DNA of 64,000 nucleotides from Roseburia sp. (GCA_023666265.1 JAMPCH010000009.1:1-64000), one strand, 5' to 3'; counted from the first letter of the stretch, positions 6,836 through 18,088 are shown. Numbers and translations: made by a program. The notes: generated by a model not told the origin, from the letters alone.

Positions 6836-8236
6836 ATGGAAGAAAAAACCCAAGCGAAGGAATTAAAGGAAAAGCTCTTTTTAAAGAGGGATAACGCTTA
6901 CGCCTCGATGACGGAGGAGGCGATCGGGGGGGCGGATGCGTTCTGCGCCGATTATCGCCGCTTCCTCGACGCCGCCAAGACCGAGCGCGAGGCTTGCGCC
7001 GAGGCGGTGAGGCTCGCGGAGGAGCGGGGCTTTCGCCCCTATGAAAAGGGGAAGGTGTATCAAAGCGGCGATAAGATCTATCTCAATAATCGCGGGAAAT
7101 CGATCGTCCTCGCGGTCGTCGGGAGCGACCCGCTCGAGCGCGGCGTGAACCTCGTCGCGGCTCATATCGACTCGCCGCGCCTCGACCTCAAGCAAAATCC
7201 GCTCTATGAGAGCGAGGAGCTGGGCTATTTTAAAACGCATTATTACGGCGGGATCAAGAAATATCAATGGCCGACGACCCCGCTCGCCCTCCACGGCGTG
7301 ATCTGTAAAAAGGACGGGACAACGGTCGCGGTAAGGCTCGGCGAGGACGAGAGCGACCCCGTTTTTGTCGTGACCGACCTCCTCCCCCACTTAGCGGAGG
7401 AACAGTATAAGCGCCCCGCGCCCAAGCTCATCAAGGGCGAGGAGCTCAATATCCTGATCGGGTCGAGACCGTTTAAGGACGAGGAAACGAGCGAGGCGGT
7501 AAAGCTGAACCTGCTCTGTCTCCTAAACGAAAAATACGGGATCGTCGAGGAGGACTTCCTCTCCGCCGAGCTGGAGTGTGTCCCCGCGTTTAAGGCGAAG
7601 GAGATCGGCTTTGACCGTAGCCTGATCGGCGCATACGGACAGGACGACCGCGTCTGCGCTTATACGGCGCTGAGGGCGATCCTCGACCTCGACGAGATCC
7701 CGAGGCGGACGGCTGTCACGATCCTGACCGATAAGGAGGAGATCGGGAGCGAGGGGAATACCGGCTTAAAATCCGCGTATCTGAAATATTTTATCGATGA
7801 CCTCGCCGCCCCGTCCAGCGTAAAGGGTCATACCGTCCTCTCCGCGTCAAAATGTCTCTCCGCCGACGTAAACGCGGGCTTCGACCCGACCTTCCCCGAC
7901 GCGTTTGAGAAGCTCAACGCCGCGTATCTGAACCATGGGGTCGTCGCGACGAAATACACCGGCTCACGCGGGAAATCGGGGACGAGCGACGCGTCCGCCG
8001 AGTATGTCTCCGAGATCCGCCGCCTCTTTAACGAGAATGAGGTGGTGTGGCAGACGGGCGAGCTCGGGAAGGTCGACTTCGGCGGCGGTGGGACGGTCGC
8101 GATGTATCTCGCGAACCTCGACATCGACGTGATCGACATCGGCGTCCCCGTCCTGTCCATGCACGCCCCTTTTGAGGTCACGGCGAAGACCGACGTTTAT
8201 ATGGCGTACCGCGCGTTTACGGCGTTCCAAAAATAA
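6836..8236 (+). CDS. M18 family zinc aminopeptidase
   Basis: Cytoplasmic dinuclear zinc aminopeptidase that trims N-terminal residues from peptides; this family is often annotated as aminopeptidase 1. 466 residues. Metal and catalytic motifs are visible: AAHIDSPRLDLKQNPLYE (His ligand and catalytic Asp, about residue 105), YGQDDRVCAY (bridging Asp), TDKEEIGSEGNTG (catalytic and metal Glu), and a C-terminal PVLSMHAPFEV His. GAAAGGAAGGAAAGG precedes the ATG. It is probably cotranscribed with the genes on its left. Specificity is not predictable from sequence. Confidence 0.93.
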   Translation: MEEKTQAKELKEKLFLKRDNAYASMTEEAIGGADAFCADYRRFLDAAKTEREACAEAVRLAEERGFRPYEKGKVYQSGDKIYLNNRGKSIVLAVVGSDPLERGVNLVAAHIDSPRLDLKQNPLYESEELGYFKTHYYGGIKKYQWPTTPLALHGVICKKDGTTVAVRLGEDESDPVFVVTDLLPHLAEEQYKRPAPKLIKGEELNILIGSRPFKDEETSEAVKLNLLCLLNEKYGIVEEDFLSAELECVPAFKAKEIGFDRSLIGAYGQDDRVCAYTALRAILDLDEIPRRTAVTILTDKEEIGSEGNTGLKSAYLKYFIDDLAAPSSVKGHTVLSASKCLSADVNAGFDPTFPDAFEKLNAAYLNHGVVATKYTGSRGKSGTSDASAEYVSEIRRLFNENEVVWQTGELGKVDFGGGGTVAMYLANLDIDVIDIGVPVLSMHAPFEVTAKTDVYMAYRAFTAFQK

Positions 8237-8280
8237 AGATCCGGGATCAAAATGCTCCGCCGAGAACGTTTCATAAGCCT

Positions 8281-8310
8281 GTCTATTATCATTTTCCCGC
8301 TCATAAACAT
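8281..8310 (+). promoter_or_regulatory. Possible sigma-E promoter of yunB
   Basis: GTCTATT, 14 bp, CATAAACAT resembles the sigma-E consensus (roughly KMATATT, 13-14 bp, CATACANT). yunB is a sigma-E gene in Bacillus subtilis. It lies 26 bases before the yunB start. This is a pattern match only. Confidence 0.45.
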
Positions 8311-8335
8311 AGGATAGAGAGTGGGGGGATGCGAT

Positions 8336-9022
8336 ATGCTTCAAAGGAAAAGGGGCGGGCGGCTCGTTCGGCTCGCGGGGACGGTCTTAGTGATCCTCGG
8401 CGCGGCGGCGATCGTCTTTTTGATCGGCTTTGATTTATGGATCAAGCCGACGATCGAGCGGGCGACGCTTTATCAGTGTGAACAGATCGCCGACCGCGCG
8501 GTCAGCCGCGCGATCTGTTCTCATATGGCGGACACGCGCGAAGGCTCCGCCTCGCTCGTTCGCTTTTTATACGACGAGAGTGGGCGGATCGGCGCGCTCG
8601 AGACCGACCCCGTCGCGATCAATCGCCTAAAGGCGATGGTGAACGAATTTATCGATACCGAGCTTTCCTCGGCGGAGGCGGAGACGGTCGCCGTCTCGCT
8701 CGGGACGCTCACGGGGATCAGCTATCTCTATGGGCGGGGCGACGACCTTGTCTTTACGGTCAAGCCGATCGGCGCGGCGCAAACGCGCCTTCGCTGTACG
8801 TTTGAACACGCGGGGATCAACCAGACCATGCATAGTATCATTTTAGAGGTCTCGACGGTGATCTCGCCGCTGATCCCGGGGTTTACCGAGAGCTTAACGG
8901 TCACGACCGAGTTTATTTTAGCCCAGACCGTTTTGATCGGCGAGGTCCCCGATACCTTCTCCAACATCATTCTCGATCAGGAGCATTTCAGCGAGCTGGC
9001 GGATTTTAACCTGACCGGCTGA
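8336..9022 (+). CDS. yunB: Sporulation protein YunB
   Basis: Mother-cell sporulation protein of unknown biochemical role; the B. subtilis gene is under sigma-E control and its loss lowers spore yield (family knowledge). 228 residues. One N-terminal membrane segment (LAGTVLVILGAAAIVFLIGF) is followed by the typical KPTIERATLYQCEQIADRAVS start of the domain. The family core is SLGTLTGISYLYGRG, then VKPIGAAQTRL, GINQTMHSI and IPGF. ATG 8336 is preferred over GTG 8321 because a GGGGGG run sits 6-7 bases before it. Possible sigma-E promoter at 8281-8310. Confidence 0.9.
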   Translation: MLQRKRGGRLVRLAGTVLVILGAAAIVFLIGFDLWIKPTIERATLYQCEQIADRAVSRAICSHMADTREGSASLVRFLYDESGRIGALETDPVAINRLKAMVNEFIDTELSSAEAETVAVSLGTLTGISYLYGRGDDLVFTVKPIGAAQTRLRCTFEHAGINQTMHSIILEVSTVISPLIPGFTESLTVTTEFILAQTVLIGEVPDTFSNIILDQEHFSELADFNLTG

Positions 9023-11083
<2,061 letters not shown>

Positions 11084-11127
11084 TTCTTCTTTTAAAATAT
11101 TCGGCTCGGAAAAGAAAGGAAGGCTTA

Positions 11128-11200
11128 GTTTGAAAAATCGAAGATTTTTCAAACCCGTTGTTTGTGCCTCGGCGTAGCAAAGCTACACTTCTCGGCACAA
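11128..11200. other. Two adjacent hairpins between ligA and the CotH-type gene
   Basis: First a perfect palindrome, TTTGAAAAATC / gaa / GATTTTTCAAA (11128-11152). Then a longer hairpin at 11158-11200 has outer arms GTTTGTGCC and GGCACAAAC and an inner GTAGC/GCTAC stem. Neither has a proper T-run, so termination is uncertain. They could be an intercistronic processing or leader structure for the next gene. Confidence 0.5.
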
Positions 11201-11220
11201 ACTGCCTCCGGAGGAAAGGA

Positions 11221-13593
11221 ATGGTCATAATTATGAAAAAAGCGCTGATCTTACTGGCGGCTCTGATTTGCGTCGGGGCGGCGAGCGGTTTCCTGCTGAA
11301 ACATCACGCACAGCTCCAGGTCGCGCTCCCACAGACCTTTGACCCGCCCCCCGAGGAAGATGACCCGCCGCTCTGTGTCGCCTTCTCAAAACAAAATACG
11401 TTTTATGACGAGGACATCGAGGTCGCGCTGAGCTGTAAAGACCCCGACGCGGAGATTTATTATACGACGGACGGAAACGACCCGACGACCGCCTCAAAAA
11501 AATACACCGCGCCGATCGCGCTCTCGGCGCGGGCAAAGGTCACCGCCTCGACGATCAAGGCGATCGCCGTCTCGGCGGAGGGCGAGACCTCGGAGATCTT
11601 TTTAAAAAGCTATGTGATGGGGAAGAACGTTTTTGAGCGGTTCGCCCCCTCGACGCTGGTCTTTATTCTCTCGACCGACGAATATAACCTTTATGACTAT
11701 TATTACGGGGTCGCGACCGAGGGCTATAAGCGGGACGAATATTTAAACTCGGACGAATATCGCGGCGGCGAGGTCGATTATAACGCGCCCGCGAACTGGT
11801 TTATCCGAGGGCGGGAGAGCGAGCGCCCGATGTACGTCGAGGTCTATGACCCGGCGGGAAATCAACTGATCTCTCAGGCGGCGGGCGGTCGCGTCGTCGG
11901 CGGCGTTTCCCGCGCGACCGAACAAAAGTCGTGGCGGCTCATCGCGCGCAACCTTTACAGCGAGGGGAACGGGAAGTTTAAATACGCCTTTTTCCCGGGC
12001 GCGACCGACGCTTACGGAAATCTCCTCACCCGCTTTGATCGGATCACGCTCCGTAATAACGCCAACGACCGCGAATTCGCGGCGATCCGCGACGAGCTGT
12101 CGATGACCCTGTCCGCGCGTGCGGGCTTCCCGGATACCCAGTGCGTGAGACCGGCGGCGGTCTTTTTAAACGGCGAATATTACGGCTTTTCGTGGCTTCA
12201 CGAGGCGTACAGCAACGACTATCTCGAGGCGGTCTACGGCGGGACGAAGGAGAACTTTAAGATCGTCGGGACGAAGGAGAAGGAGGTCGAGGGCGACGAC
12301 GAACAAAGCGTCGCCGACTGGGAGCATGTCCTCGAGGTCGCCGCGCGCGGGCTGACGGTCGACCGTAACTTTAACGAATTTTGTGAATTGGTCGATCTCG
12401 ACGACTTTATGCTTTATTACGCGATCCAGATCTATATCGACAATAAGGACTGGCCCGGGAATAACTTTAAGGCTTGGCGCTATTATCCTGCCGAGGGCGA
12501 GACGGTCGAGAGCGAATATCTGGACGGGCGCTGGCGCTTTCTCCTCTTTGACGCGGAGTACGCTTGGGGACTGTATGGGAACGGCTATCGCGACAACACC
12601 CTCTCAAACGTCCTGACCGGGAATCATATGCAGGGCTCGTCCGCCCTGTTATCCGCGCTGTTGGAGCGCGCGGATATGCGTAAAAAATTCGCGAATACCG
12701 TATGCGACTTGATCGGTGGGGCGTTCTCGGCCGAGAGCGCCCTCGAGACGGTCGAGGCGCTGATCGCCGAGAGCGACCCCGAATGTATGTACGCGCTTGA
12801 GAACGGCTATACCTCGACTTGGGCGCGGGCGGAGACCTTCGCCGACAGCCGTCAGCAGGTGCGCGATTTCGCCGTCAATCGCCCCGACGTGATGCTTCGG
12901 AGCTTACGGAGCGAATTTAAATACGGGGACGAGATGTACGCGGTCACGCTCCATAACCCGACCGGGGCGGAGTCGTTTTTAAATTCCCAAAAGCTGGACG
13001 CGGCGGGTAGCCTTGGCGGGCGGTATTTTACCGCCTGCTCCGTACCGATCGGGGCAAAGGTCTACCCGGGCTACGCGTTCGACTACTGGACGGTGAACGG
13101 GAACGTTTATACGTCGCCCTCGTTTGAGCTTACCTCGGCGATGGCGGACGAAAACGGCGAGATCGAGGTATTCCTTTATTTAAAGAAGGCGGAGCGGTCG
13201 GACAGCGTCTACGTGAGCGAGCTGTATACGGCGGGGGACGGCGACTGGATCGAGCTTTATAACCCCTCGGACACGGCGGCGATCCTATCGGGCTGTTATC
13301 TCTCGGACGACGAGCTCGACCTTAAAAAATGGGCGCTCCCGCGGACGGAGATCCCCGCGAAGGGGACGTTTACGGTCGCCTGTAAAAATAACGACCGCCT
13401 CTCGGCGCTCAAAAAATATCGGACGAATTTCAGCCTAAAAACGGGAGAGACCCTTTATTTCACCGACGCGGACGGGGCGATCCTCTCAAAGGTCGCCGTC
13501 GTCGAGATGGAGGAGGATCAATCCCTCGTCCGCCGCTTAAACGGAAGGTATACGGTCGGCGCGGTCTCGGAGGGATCTCATACCGAGGAATAG
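11221..13593 (+). CDS. Secreted CotH-type kinase-family surface protein with lamin-tail domain
   Basis: CotH proteins are atypical protein kinases; B. subtilis CotH phosphorylates spore coat proteins, while many relatives are extracellular and uncharacterised. 790 residues. Order: N-terminal membrane segment or signal (KKALILLAALICVGAASGFLL), a chitobiase C-terminal-like module (about 60-130, IYYTTDGNDPTTASKKYTAP), the CotH domain (about 145-480, RVVGGVSRATEQKSWRL, ITLRNNANDREFAAIRDEL, FLNGEYYGFSWL, LLFDAEYAWGL), a repeat-like beta module (about 570-650) and a C-terminal lamin-tail domain (about 660-760, VYVSELYTAGDGDWIELYN). The start at 11221 is set by GGAGG 6 bases upstream; ATG 11233 is also possible. 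It need not be a spore protein. Confidence 0.85.
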   Translation: MVIIMKKALILLAALICVGAASGFLLKHHAQLQVALPQTFDPPPEEDDPPLCVAFSKQNTFYDEDIEVALSCKDPDAEIYYTTDGNDPTTASKKYTAPIALSARAKVTASTIKAIAVSAEGETSEIFLKSYVMGKNVFERFAPSTLVFILSTDEYNLYDYYYGVATEGYKRDEYLNSDEYRGGEVDYNAPANWFIRGRESERPMYVEVYDPAGNQLISQAAGGRVVGGVSRATEQKSWRLIARNLYSEGNGKFKYAFFPGATDAYGNLLTRFDRITLRNNANDREFAAIRDELSMTLSARAGFPDTQCVRPAAVFLNGEYYGFSWLHEAYSNDYLEAVYGGTKENFKIVGTKEKEVEGDDEQSVADWEHVLEVAARGLTVDRNFNEFCELVDLDDFMLYYAIQIYIDNKDWPGNNFKAWRYYPAEGETVESEYLDGRWRFLLFDAEYAWGLYGNGYRDNTLSNVLTGNHMQGSSALLSALLERADMRKKFANTVCDLIGGAFSAESALETVEALIAESDPECMYALENGYTSTWARAETFADSRQQVRDFAVNRPDVMLRSLRSEFKYGDEMYAVTLHNPTGAESFLNSQKLDAAGSLGGRYFTACSVPIGAKVYPGYAFDYWTVNGNVYTSPSFELTSAMADENGEIEVFLYLKKAERSDSVYVSELYTAGDGDWIELYNPSDTAAILSGCYLSDDELDLKKWALPRTEIPAKGTFTVACKNNDRLSALKKYRTNFSLKTGETLYFTDADGAILSKVAVVEMEEDQSLVRRLNGRYTVGAVSEGSHTEE

Positions 13594-13625
13594 GCGCTTT
13601 ACAAAAACAACGGGAGGAACAGTAA

Positions 13626-14132
13626 ATGAACGAAACCGTAAAAATGCTGAAAATTCAATTCGACGACAGCTATACAATGCTGAAAAGCGTGGCCGAGCTC
13701 TGCCCGGAGGGGCTTTGGAGCGCCGACAATCACGGGATGCCGATCTGGAATCATATCATCCATTCCCTTATGGGGAGCGACTTTTGGTTTAGGCTCGACT
13801 ATCTGTCGGATCACAGCCCTTGCTTAACAATCCCCGAAAAGCTTCGCGATAAGCTGTATCGGGACGAGTGGTGCGGCGAAGGCGACGGGTCTATGACAAA
13901 GGAAGAGATCGCCGACTGCCTCAAGGCGCTTGAACCGAAGATAGACGCTTTTTTCGGCTCGCTAAAGGACGAAACGCTGAATCAAAAGATCCGCGACGAT
14001 ATGCCCTTTACATATCTCAGCGTGATATGCGCCCAGATCAGGCATATTATGTGCCATGTGGGAATGTGTCAGGACGCGATCACCGCCTTTGGAGGGGAAG
14101 ACATTCCGTGGGTGGCGTTCGGGGAGGATTAA
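13626..14132 (+). CDS. DinB-like (DfsB family) protein
   Basis: 168 residues with the four-helix DinB/YfiT-like pattern. A first helix with the metal-ligand type His is seen in WNHIIHSLMGSDFW (about 40-53). A last helix carries QIRHIMCHVGMCQDAI (about 138-153), where two His residues could complete a metal site. Members include thiol-dependent transferases and stress proteins; substrate cannot be predicted. GGGAGG precedes the ATG by 8 bases. It follows the CotH-type gene by 32 bases and may be cotranscribed. Confidence 0.75.
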   Translation: MNETVKMLKIQFDDSYTMLKSVAELCPEGLWSADNHGMPIWNHIIHSLMGSDFWFRLDYLSDHSPCLTIPEKLRDKLYRDEWCGEGDGSMTKEEIADCLKALEPKIDAFFGSLKDETLNQKIRDDMPFTYLSVICAQIRHIMCHVGMCQDAITAFGGEDIPWVAFGED

Positions 14133-14155
14133 GACGAAGAAGGAAGATCAAATTA

Positions 14156-14185
14156 CCGCCCCTCTCCGCTCAAGGAGAGGGGCGG
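14156..14185. terminator. Strong hairpin between convergent DinB-like gene and spoIIE
   Basis: Perfect 12-bp stem CCGCCCCTCTCC / GGAGAGGGGCGG with a 6-base loop. Read leftward it is followed by TAATTT. Likely a shared terminator of the two convergent genes. Confidence 0.65.
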
Positions 14186-14191
14186 CTTCGC

Positions 14192-16444
14192 CTATTTCGT
14201 GATCTTTACCCCGATCACGGTAATGTCGTCCTCCTTTCCCTTTTCGGCGCTTAGCCTCAGGGCTTCGCCGACGGTATCGAGGATCGCGTCGAGATCCGCC
14301 GAGCGGTCGCGCATGGTGAGCTTCTCGAGCCAGTCGCGATCCAGCTCCGCGCCGTCGCTCGTCATAATGAGTACGTCGCCGGCGGAGACGAAGAAGCGTT
14401 TTTCGCTGTATTCGGCGGGAACGCCGACCCCGAAGGGGATACCGCTCCCCTCGAGGCGGACGAACTTTTTCCCGCACCGAACGAAGGTCTCGGCGCTCCC
14501 CGCCTTATAAAGCGAGACCTCGCCGCTATATAGGTTGACGCGGCAGACGTCGAGCGTCGCGAAGCTCTCGTCGGAGGACTTGACGGAGAGGGAGGTATTG
14601 AGCATCTCCATCGAGGCGTCAAAGTCGATCCCTGCCTTTAACATTTTGGAAAGCATCCCGCAGGCGAAGGCGCTGTCGATCCGGGCGCGGCTACCGCTCC
14701 CCATCCCGTCGGAGAGGATCATATAGACGTTCCCCTGACCGTCGTTAAAGCAGTCGCAGCAGTCTCCGTTTCGTCGGTTATCCGCCTTGTTTTTTTGATA
14801 CAGTCGGATCTGAGCGTCATAGGGCGAGCGCTCGGAGAGGGTGATATGCGTCTGACCGCCGTTCTCGGCGATCATCGGCGGATCAAAGCTCTTTCTTAGG
14901 GCGAAGGAGAGCCGATCGGCGAGCTCGCCCGCGTCGACGGAGAGGATGCCGTAGCCGTAAGCGTCGACGGTGAGCTTCCGATCGATCGCGACCGCGAGCG
15001 CGGACGGCTCTCTCAGCCCCAGCTCCCGTAATACCGCACAGGTCTTTTCGGCGCTCTCGGGGTCGTAGACGTGGTCGGCGATCAGCTCCTCCGACATCGC
15101 GTCCAGCATTTTTTGCGTCGCCCCGAGCTGGACGGAGAGGAGCGCCCGCATCTCGCCGACCTTTCGCGCGGCGCTCTCCGCCGACCGATAGGCGGCGTAC
15201 TGTTTATTGAGCGCCTGTGACAGCTCCTTTCGTCGGTCACAAAGCTCGGCGAAATGACCGCCCAGCATCGTTTCGTCGGCGAGCGCGCCGCTTCGTATCT
15301 TTTGGATCGCCTTATTCATAATATCCGCGCTTCGGTTATAACAGCTCCCCCAACAGGTCATATTGTTTTTACAGGTACGACAGATCTCCTCTCCCGCGCT
15401 CTGATAAACGCGGGAAATATCGTGTCCCTCCCGACCGTCGAGCGCCTTGGCGGTCTTTTTGATCGCGCGATCCATTTCGCCGATCGCCGCGCTCATCCCG
15501 GATAATTTTTTTCCGAAGGCGGCGTAAGGGACGGCGGAGGCGGAGACCTCGGCGGTACAGCGATTTCGATAGATCGGTAAAAACCGCTCGGGGAGAAAGG
15601 CGTAAAGGAGCGACCCGATCAATACCGACCCGACGTAAGAGGCGCTGTATTCGCTGATCCCCGTGAGGAGAACGCCGATCCCCGCCGTGAATACGATCCC
15701 ACAGGCGCGGGTGAGGCGGCTGTATCGCTCGAGGAGCGAGGCGATCAGCCCGCTCACCGTCAGGATCAGGGCGGGGATCGCGAAGCCGCCGTTCCCGACG
15801 GCGATCCCGACGGCGGAGAGGATCGCCGCCGCCGAGGAGAGTCCCCTTCGATAATCGGAAAGATAAAGGATCGCCGCCCCCGAGAGAAAGATCCCGAAAT
15901 TAAACGGCGCGGCGTAAAGCGCGGTAAAGGCGGCGATGAGGACGGTATAAAGCGTCCCCGCCGCGAGACAGTCCGCCGTCCCCGGCGCGGAGCTTAGCCG
16001 CCTTAACCGCGCCGCCGAGAGCGTACAGATCAAGGTCACGACGGAGAAGGCGCACGCCGTCATAAGGTCGCCGATCCCGTCGGCGAAGACCGCGTGAGCC
16101 GTAAGAACGCCGATCGCGGCGGCGACCGCCGTTAAGACCTCGGCGGCTCGTCCGCGAAAATGCCCCGATAAAAGGCGGAGCGCCGTGACGACCGCCATGA
16201 CCGCGATATAAGGGATCGCGGTCTCAAATCCTCCGCCGACTAAGTACCCGACCGCTCCGCCGAAAAACGCGGCGATCGCGCACGCCCGATCGAGCGAGGC
16301 GATCCAGATGACCGAGAGCGGCGACGGCGCGCCGAAAAGGCTCGTACAGGCGAGTAAGAGCGACACCCCCGCCGCGCCCAAGCTCCTCCCGAGCTCGAGG
16401 TCATGTTCTCTCGGCTCGGCGGCGGATCGATAGCTTTTTTCCAT
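14192..16444 (-). CDS. spoIIE: Stage II sporulation protein E (membrane PP2C-type phosphatase)
   Basis: Dephosphorylates the anti-anti-sigma factor SpoIIAA, releasing sigma-F in the forespore, and takes part in polar septation. 750 residues. About 10 hydrophobic segments fill the first 320 residues. A central regulatory region with cysteines (CRTCKNNMTCWG) follows, then the SpoIIE/PPM phosphatase domain (about 530-750) with SDGMGSGSRARIDSAFACGML and a C-terminal VLIMTSDGAEL metal-site Asp. The ATG at 16444 is chosen because AGGAAGGA lies 8 bases upstream; longer in-frame starts would run into the promoter. The promoter at 16526-16558 has the 21-bp spacer typical of Spo0A-activated genes. Confidence 0.96.
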   Translation of the reverse strand: MEKSYRSAAEPREHDLELGRSLGAAGVSLLLACTSLFGAPSPLSVIWIASLDRACAIAAFFGGAVGYLVGGGFETAIPYIAVMAVVTALRLLSGHFRGRAAEVLTAVAAAIGVLTAHAVFADGIGDLMTACAFSVVTLICTLSAARLRRLSSAPGTADCLAAGTLYTVLIAAFTALYAAPFNFGIFLSGAAILYLSDYRRGLSSAAAILSAVGIAVGNGGFAIPALILTVSGLIASLLERYSRLTRACGIVFTAGIGVLLTGISEYSASYVGSVLIGSLLYAFLPERFLPIYRNRCTAEVSASAVPYAAFGKKLSGMSAAIGEMDRAIKKTAKALDGREGHDISRVYQSAGEEICRTCKNNMTCWGSCYNRSADIMNKAIQKIRSGALADETMLGGHFAELCDRRKELSQALNKQYAAYRSAESAARKVGEMRALLSVQLGATQKMLDAMSEELIADHVYDPESAEKTCAVLRELGLREPSALAVAIDRKLTVDAYGYGILSVDAGELADRLSFALRKSFDPPMIAENGGQTHITLSERSPYDAQIRLYQKNKADNRRNGDCCDCFNDGQGNVYMILSDGMGSGSRARIDSAFACGMLSKMLKAGIDFDASMEMLNTSLSVKSSDESFATLDVCRVNLYSGEVSLYKAGSAETFVRCGKKFVRLEGSGIPFGVGVPAEYSEKRFFVSAGDVLIMTSDGAELDRDWLEKLTMRDRSADLDAILDTVGEALRLSAEKGKEDDITVIGVKITK

Positions 16445-16525
16445 GAATAACGTCCTTCCTTTTTTTGGGAAGGAGCGCGAAGCCGCGACCCCGCGCTCCT
16501 TTCCTGAATTTTCCTCTTCTCCTCT

Positions 16526-16558
16526 ATTGTAGTCCATCGAGAGGAAAAATTTTGTCAA
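16526..16558 (-). promoter_or_regulatory. Spo0A-type spoIIE promoter with 21-bp spacer
   Basis: Minus strand TTGACA, 21 bp, TACAAT. No hexamer fits at 17 bp. B. subtilis spoIIE and spoIIG promoters also have 21-22 bp spacers and need Spo0A~P. TTTGACA overlapping the -35 is one base off the reverse 0A box TTCGACA. Confidence 0.7.
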
Positions 16559-16575
16559 AGGAGGGCGGGCGGCTT

Positions 16576-17433
16576 TTATTTTTCCGCGATCGTGTTACAA
16601 AGGTCGACGAAATTCTCCATGGTGAGCGTCTCGGGACGCGCGGCGGGGGAGACCCCCGCTTTTTCGAGTAGGGGGATCAGGGCGGATTTCTCGATCCCGA
16701 GCGCCGCCGAGAGCGGGTTGACGATCTGCTTTCGCCGTTGGGAAAAAGCGCCGCGAACGATCCGAAAGAAGAGCCGTTCGTCTGCGACAGGAAATTCGGG
16801 CGTTTGGGGGAGGGTGAGGCGGATCACGGCGCTGTCGACCTTTGGGGCGGGGAGGAAGCTCCCTCGGCTCACGCGAAAGAGGATCTCGGGCTTAGCGTAA
16901 TAGCGGATCGCCGCCGTGACCGCGCCGCATTCTCGTTCCCCCGGCTTGGCGCAAATGCGCTCCGCCGCCTCGCGCTGTACCATGACCGTGATCGAGCGGA
17001 TTGATAGGCGCTCCTCGAGGAGCTTCATCAAGACGGGGGAGGTGATATAATAGGGGAGGTTCGCACAGACGTTGACCTCCGCGAAGCCGCCGAGCCGCTC
17101 CGCGATCAGGGCGCTAAGATCGGCTTTTATCACGTCGGTAAAAACGATCTCGACGTTGTTATACCCCGCGAGCGTCTCCGCCAAGATCGGCTTTAGCCCC
17201 TCGTCGATCTCGATCGCGAGGACTTTATCACAGCGTTCGGCGAGCTCCTTTGTGAGTACGCCGATCCCCGTCCCGATCTCGATCGCCGCCGTCCCGCGCC
17301 GACAGCCGCCAAGCTCCGCGATCCTCGGACAGACGGCGGGATTGACCAAAAAATTCTGACCGAGCGATTTACTGAAGGAGAAGCCGTGCTTCTCAAAAAG
17401 CGTTTTTATGGTACCGATGTTCGTGAGTTCCAT
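16576..17433 (-). CDS. rsmA: 16S rRNA (adenine1518-N6/adenine1519-N6)-dimethyltransferase
   Basis: Dimethylates two adjacent adenines in the 3'-end hairpin of 16S rRNA during 30S assembly, using SAM. 285 residues. Visible signatures: KSLGQNFLVN (about 25-34), SAM motif I EIGTGIGVLT, the acidic EIDEGL motif II, the catalytic NLPYYITSPVL (motif IV) and a C-terminal helical domain with a QRRKQI segment. ATG 17433 is preferred because AGAGG sits about 7 bases upstream. ATG 17448 overlaps the stop of the preceding gene (ATGA) and is the alternative. Second gene of a two-gene leftward operon; transcription may read on into spoIIE, whose promoter begins in the short gap. Confidence 0.96.
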   Translation of the reverse strand: MELTNIGTIKTLFEKHGFSFSKSLGQNFLVNPAVCPRIAELGGCRRGTAAIEIGTGIGVLTKELAERCDKVLAIEIDEGLKPILAETLAGYNNVEIVFTDVIKADLSALIAERLGGFAEVNVCANLPYYITSPVLMKLLEERLSIRSITVMVQREAAERICAKPGERECGAVTAAIRYYAKPEILFRVSRGSFLPAPKVDSAVIRLTLPQTPEFPVADERLFFRIVRGAFSQRRKQIVNPLSAALGIEKSALIPLLEKAGVSPAARPETLTMENFVDLCNTIAEK

Positions 17434-17444
17434 GGGGATCCCTC

Positions 17445-18020
17445 TCATTCGTGTTCCGACCTCTCGTCCGTCGGACTTCGGTCGATCACCGCGTCAATAT
17501 GGTCGAAAAGAAATTGCTGTGCTTGCGGGGAATAAAGATTTGCCCAATAATCCCCGTAAGGGGTATTCGTCCGAAGCTCGCTTCTGATCCCGATCGACTG
17601 TCCCGCCTCCGTCGCGCGTTTTTTCCCGTCGATCACTTCCATCATACCGAGCCGAAGAAAGAACTCCGTGATCCATTTCGCCTGAAATTTTTGACAGGCG
17701 TTCTCCTCCGCGACCTCGTTGATCTGATCGGTGATCTGCTTCGCGAAGGCGTAGTCCTCCGTCGGATAGAGCCAAGTTTTTTGAACGTCGGTCAAAAAGA
17801 ACGCGGGCTTTTTTTCCTTTCGCGTCCTCGGATAGGACGGCGAGCCTCCGTTCTCGATCACCTGTCTTAAAACGTCGGACACAAAAACGAGACAGCGCGT
17901 GATATGTACGTTATTAAGGAGGTCGCCTTCCGCGATCTCGCGATCCGTGAGCGGGTTGATCCCCTGTACCATTTTGTCGATATATTCCTTCGCGTATTTG
18001 AGCTTTTCCGCGTCGATCAT
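17445..18020 (-). CDS. Conserved protein of unknown function upstream of rsmA
   Basis: 191 residues, not recognised. No signal peptide or membrane segment. The N-terminal part is helical (DAEKLKYAKEYIDKMVQGINPLTDRE), and the centre holds a possible winged-helix-like segment (WITEFFLRLGMMEVIDGKKRATEAG, about 120-145). The N-terminal wording 'INPLTDREI' recurs in Clostridia genes of unknown role, recalled without a search. GGGGG precedes the ATG by 9 bases. Its stop overlaps a possible rsmA start, so the two genes are coupled. Confidence 0.7.
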   Translation of the reverse strand: MIDAEKLKYAKEYIDKMVQGINPLTDREIAEGDLLNNVHITRCLVFVSDVLRQVIENGGSPSYPRTRKEKKPAFFLTDVQKTWLYPTEDYAFAKQITDQINEVAEENACQKFQAKWITEFFLRLGMMEVIDGKKRATEAGQSIGIRSELRTNTPYGDYWANLYSPQAQQFLFDHIDAVIDRSPTDERSEHE

Positions 18021-18053
18021 AGCGCTTTACCCCCTTTTATTTTTATTAAACGA

Positions 18054-18078
18054 AAGGGACAGCTTTGAGCTGTCCCTT
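18054..18078 (-). terminator. Terminator of the SGNH lipoprotein gene
   Basis: Perfect 10-bp stem AAGGGACAGC / GCTGTCCCTT with 5-base loop, directly after the gene. Read leftward it is followed by TCGTTTAAT, a modest T-tract. Confidence 0.65.
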
Positions 18079-18088
18079 CGATTTTTCT

